Part shown: one piece after another, positions 12,484 through 13,970 of the stretch
Layout: every line of letters starts with the position of its first letter
Numbering within the stretch: position 1 is the stretch's first letter
DNA from: Brevundimonas sp.
Lineage (GTDB): Bacteria > Pseudomonadota > Alphaproteobacteria > Caulobacterales > Caulobacteraceae
Reading direction: 5' to 3'
DNA length: 13,970 nt
NCBI RefSeq assembly: GCF_003248455.1
Contig: NZ_QFNM01000048.1
Coordinates: 1 to 13,970, forward strand
Notes under the pieces: generated by a model
Told to the model about the DNA's origin: nothing
The model's input: only the letters and a program-made list of their open reading frames with translations
Database searches by the model: none
Position numbers and translations under genes: made by a program

Positions 12484-13970
12484 ATGGAAAACTTCAAGAT
12501 CGACGTCGACGCCGACGGAATCGCCCTGGTCACGTTCGACGTCCCGGGCCGTTCGATGAACACCCTGACCTCCTCGGTCATGGCGGAAATCCCGCAGTTG
12601 GTCGAACGCATCAAGACCGACGACGCCATCAAGGGCGCCGTCATCACCTCGGGCAAGGCGTCGGGCTTCTGCGCCGGGGCGGACCTGGGCGACATGGCCG
12701 GCGGCGTGCTGTCGGGCGGCGGCGACCTGCAAAAGGCCTTCGACGCCGGCTGGGCGCTGAACGGCGCTTTCCGCGCGCTGGAGACCTCGGGCAAGCCGAT
12801 CGCGGCCGCGATCAACGGCCTGGCCCTGGGCGGCGGGCTGGAGTTCACCCTGGCGGCCCACTACCGCGTGGTCGAGAACGACAACAAGATCCAGCTGGGC
12901 CTGCCCGAGATCAAGGTCGGCCTGTTCCCCGGCGGCGGCGGCACCCAGCGCCTGACCCGCCTGGTCGGCGTCCAGAACGCCATGATGGCCATGAGCGAGG
13001 GCAAGTCCTTCCGCCCCAACGACGCCAAGGGCGCCGGCATCGTCCATGAGGTGGTGGAGAAGGGCCAATCGGTCGAGGCCGCCAAGGCCTGGATCAAGAA
13101 TGGCGGCAAGGCTGTCCAGCCTTGGGACGAGAAGTCGTTCAAGCTTCCCGGCGGCGGTCCCTACCACCCGGCCGGCATCCAGAACTTCATGGTCGGCAAC
13201 GCCATGCTGCGCAAGCAGTCCTACGGCAACTATCCGGCCGTGGTGAACCTGATGAAGGCGGTCTACGAGGGCGCCCAGGTGCCGATGGACGCGGCCCTGC
13301 GGATCGAGACCCGCTACTTCATCAAGACCCTGATGACGCCTCAGGCCCAGGCGATGATCCGTTCGCTGTTCCTGTCCAAGCAGGAGCTGGACAAGGGCGC
13401 CGTGCGCCCGGCCGGCGTGCCCAAGTCCGATCCGAAGAAGGTCACGGTCATCGGCGCCGGCATGATGGGCGCGGGCATCGCCTATGTTCAGGCCATGGCC
13501 GGCATCGAGACCATCCTGATCGACCAGACCCAGGAAGCCGCCGACAAGGGCAAGGCCCATGTCGAGGAGCTGCTGAAGAAACGCCTGTCGCGCGGTCAGC
13601 TGACCCAGGAGAAGTACGACGCCCTGCTCGGCTCGGTCACGGCCACGACGGACTACGACCTGATCAAGGGATCGGACCTGGTGATCGAGGCGGTGTTCGA
13701 AAACCGCGAGATCAAGGCCGACGTGACCAAGCGCGCCGAGGCCCAGCTGGCCGACGGCGCCGTGTTCGGCTCCAACACCTCGACCCTGCCGATCACCGGC
13801 CTGGCCGAGGCTTCGGTGCGGCCTGCGGACTTCATCGGCATCCACTTCTTCTCGCCCGTCGACAAGATGATGCTGGTCGAGATCATCCTGGGCGAAAAGA
13901 CGGGTCAGGCCGCCATCGCCAAGGCGCTGGACTATGTGCTGAAGATCAAGAAGACGCCGATCGTCGTCAA
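12484..13970 (+). CDS. FadB/FadJ-type enoyl-CoA hydratase / 3-hydroxyacyl-CoA dehydrogenase, C-terminus beyond window
   Basis: This multifunctional beta-oxidation enzyme hydrates 2-enoyl-CoA and oxidises the 3-hydroxyacyl-CoA with NAD+, feeding the thiolase encoded just upstream. The frame is open to the right edge (495 residues visible of about 720-740). The N-terminal hydratase domain has FCAGADL (oxyanion loop), catalytic Glu120 in GGGLEF and Glu142 in GLPEIKVG, then GGGGTQRL. After a linker the dehydrogenase domain begins near residue 318 with the NAD-binding loop GAGMMG (324-329). It continues with AVFEN, SNTSTLPI and catalytic His454 in HFFSPVDKMMLVE. The ATG at 12484 has AGGA 8 nt upstream. 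Probably the alpha subunit of a FadAB-like complex. The two REP-like hairpins in front could tune its expression relative to the thiolase. Confidence 0.95.
   Translation, partial: MENFKIDVDADGIALVTFDVPGRSMNTLTSSVMAEIPQLVERIKTDDAIKGAVITSGKASGFCAGADLGDMAGGVLSGGGDLQKAFDAGWALNGAFRALETSGKPIAAAINGLALGGGLEFTLAAHYRVVENDNKIQLGLPEIKVGLFPGGGGTQRLTRLVGVQNAMMAMSEGKSFRPNDAKGAGIVHEVVEKGQSVEAAKAWIKNGGKAVQPWDEKSFKLPGGGPYHPAGIQNFMVGNAMLRKQSYGNYPAVVNLMKAVYEGAQVPMDAALRIETRYFIKTLMTPQAQAMIRSLFLSKQELDKGAVRPAGVPKSDPKKVTVIGAGMMGAGIAYVQAMAGIETILIDQTQEAADKGKAHVEELLKKRLSRGQLTQEKYDALLGSVTATTDYDLIKGSDLVIEAVFENREIKADVTKRAEAQLADGAVFGSNTSTLPITGLAEASVRPADFIGIHFFSPVDKMMLVEIILGEKTGQAAIAKALDYVLKIKKTPIVV

Noticed and set aside
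12328..13845. A 505-codon minus-strand frame opposite the FadB-like gene
   Set aside because: It is antisense to a complete hydratase/dehydrogenase reading frame. Its end runs into the REP-like palindromes, a common source of spurious translations such as LDPRHKA.

Overview
The window is a GC-rich chromosomal segment that looks like Caulobacteraceae, most likely Brevundimonas or a close relative. The indications are strong G/C preference at third codon positions, the protein flavour, Caulobacter-style promoters (TTGACG-like box, 10-14 nt, GCTATA-like box) and an argH / small lipoprotein / lysA cluster beside a divergent tlpA. I see no insertion sequence, phage gene, CRISPR array or other sign of recent transfer. 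This is mostly housekeeping territory, so the points of interest are small regulatory and structural ones.

Layout. (1) 1-2086, minus: an M3-family zinc metallopeptidase lipoprotein (Dcp-like), cut by the left edge. (2) 2216-3073, plus: murI, glutamate racemase for peptidoglycan D-glutamate. (3) 3078-4803, minus: a metal-transport pair, made of a six-helix NicO/UreH-like membrane protein and then a CDF exporter with a His-rich tail. Three copies of a Zur-like 13-bp motif lie at their two promoters. (4) 4853-7797, minus: argH, a 76-residue lipoprotein and lysA, tightly packed in that order. (5) 7796-9055: a membrane-anchored TlpA-like thioredoxin (plus), a convergent Ala/Glu-rich lipoprotein (minus) and a possible 48-residue membrane protein (plus). 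(6) 9084-9160, minus: a CAU tRNA with its own promoter. (7) 9346-10863, plus: a PQQ-dependent sugar dehydrogenase lipoprotein and a 74-residue lipoprotein. (8) 11091 to the right edge, plus: a FadA-type thiolase and a FadB/FadJ-type multifunctional protein (cut by the edge), which together cover the last three steps of beta-oxidation.

How the parts fit. The fad pair is preceded by a MerR/LiuR-like palindrome and a strong leader hairpin. Two inverted REP-like hairpins with compensatory base changes separate the two fad genes. The argH-lipoprotein-lysA cluster joins the last steps of arginine and lysine synthesis around an envelope lipoprotein, recalling the lipoprotein next to lysA/dapF in other proteobacteria. 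Several genes (murI, the CDF gene, the NicO-like gene, perhaps argH) have a -10-like box only 5-7 nt before the ATG, which suggests leaderless transcripts. No gene-free stretch exceeds about 230 bases, and I found no convincing intrinsic terminator.
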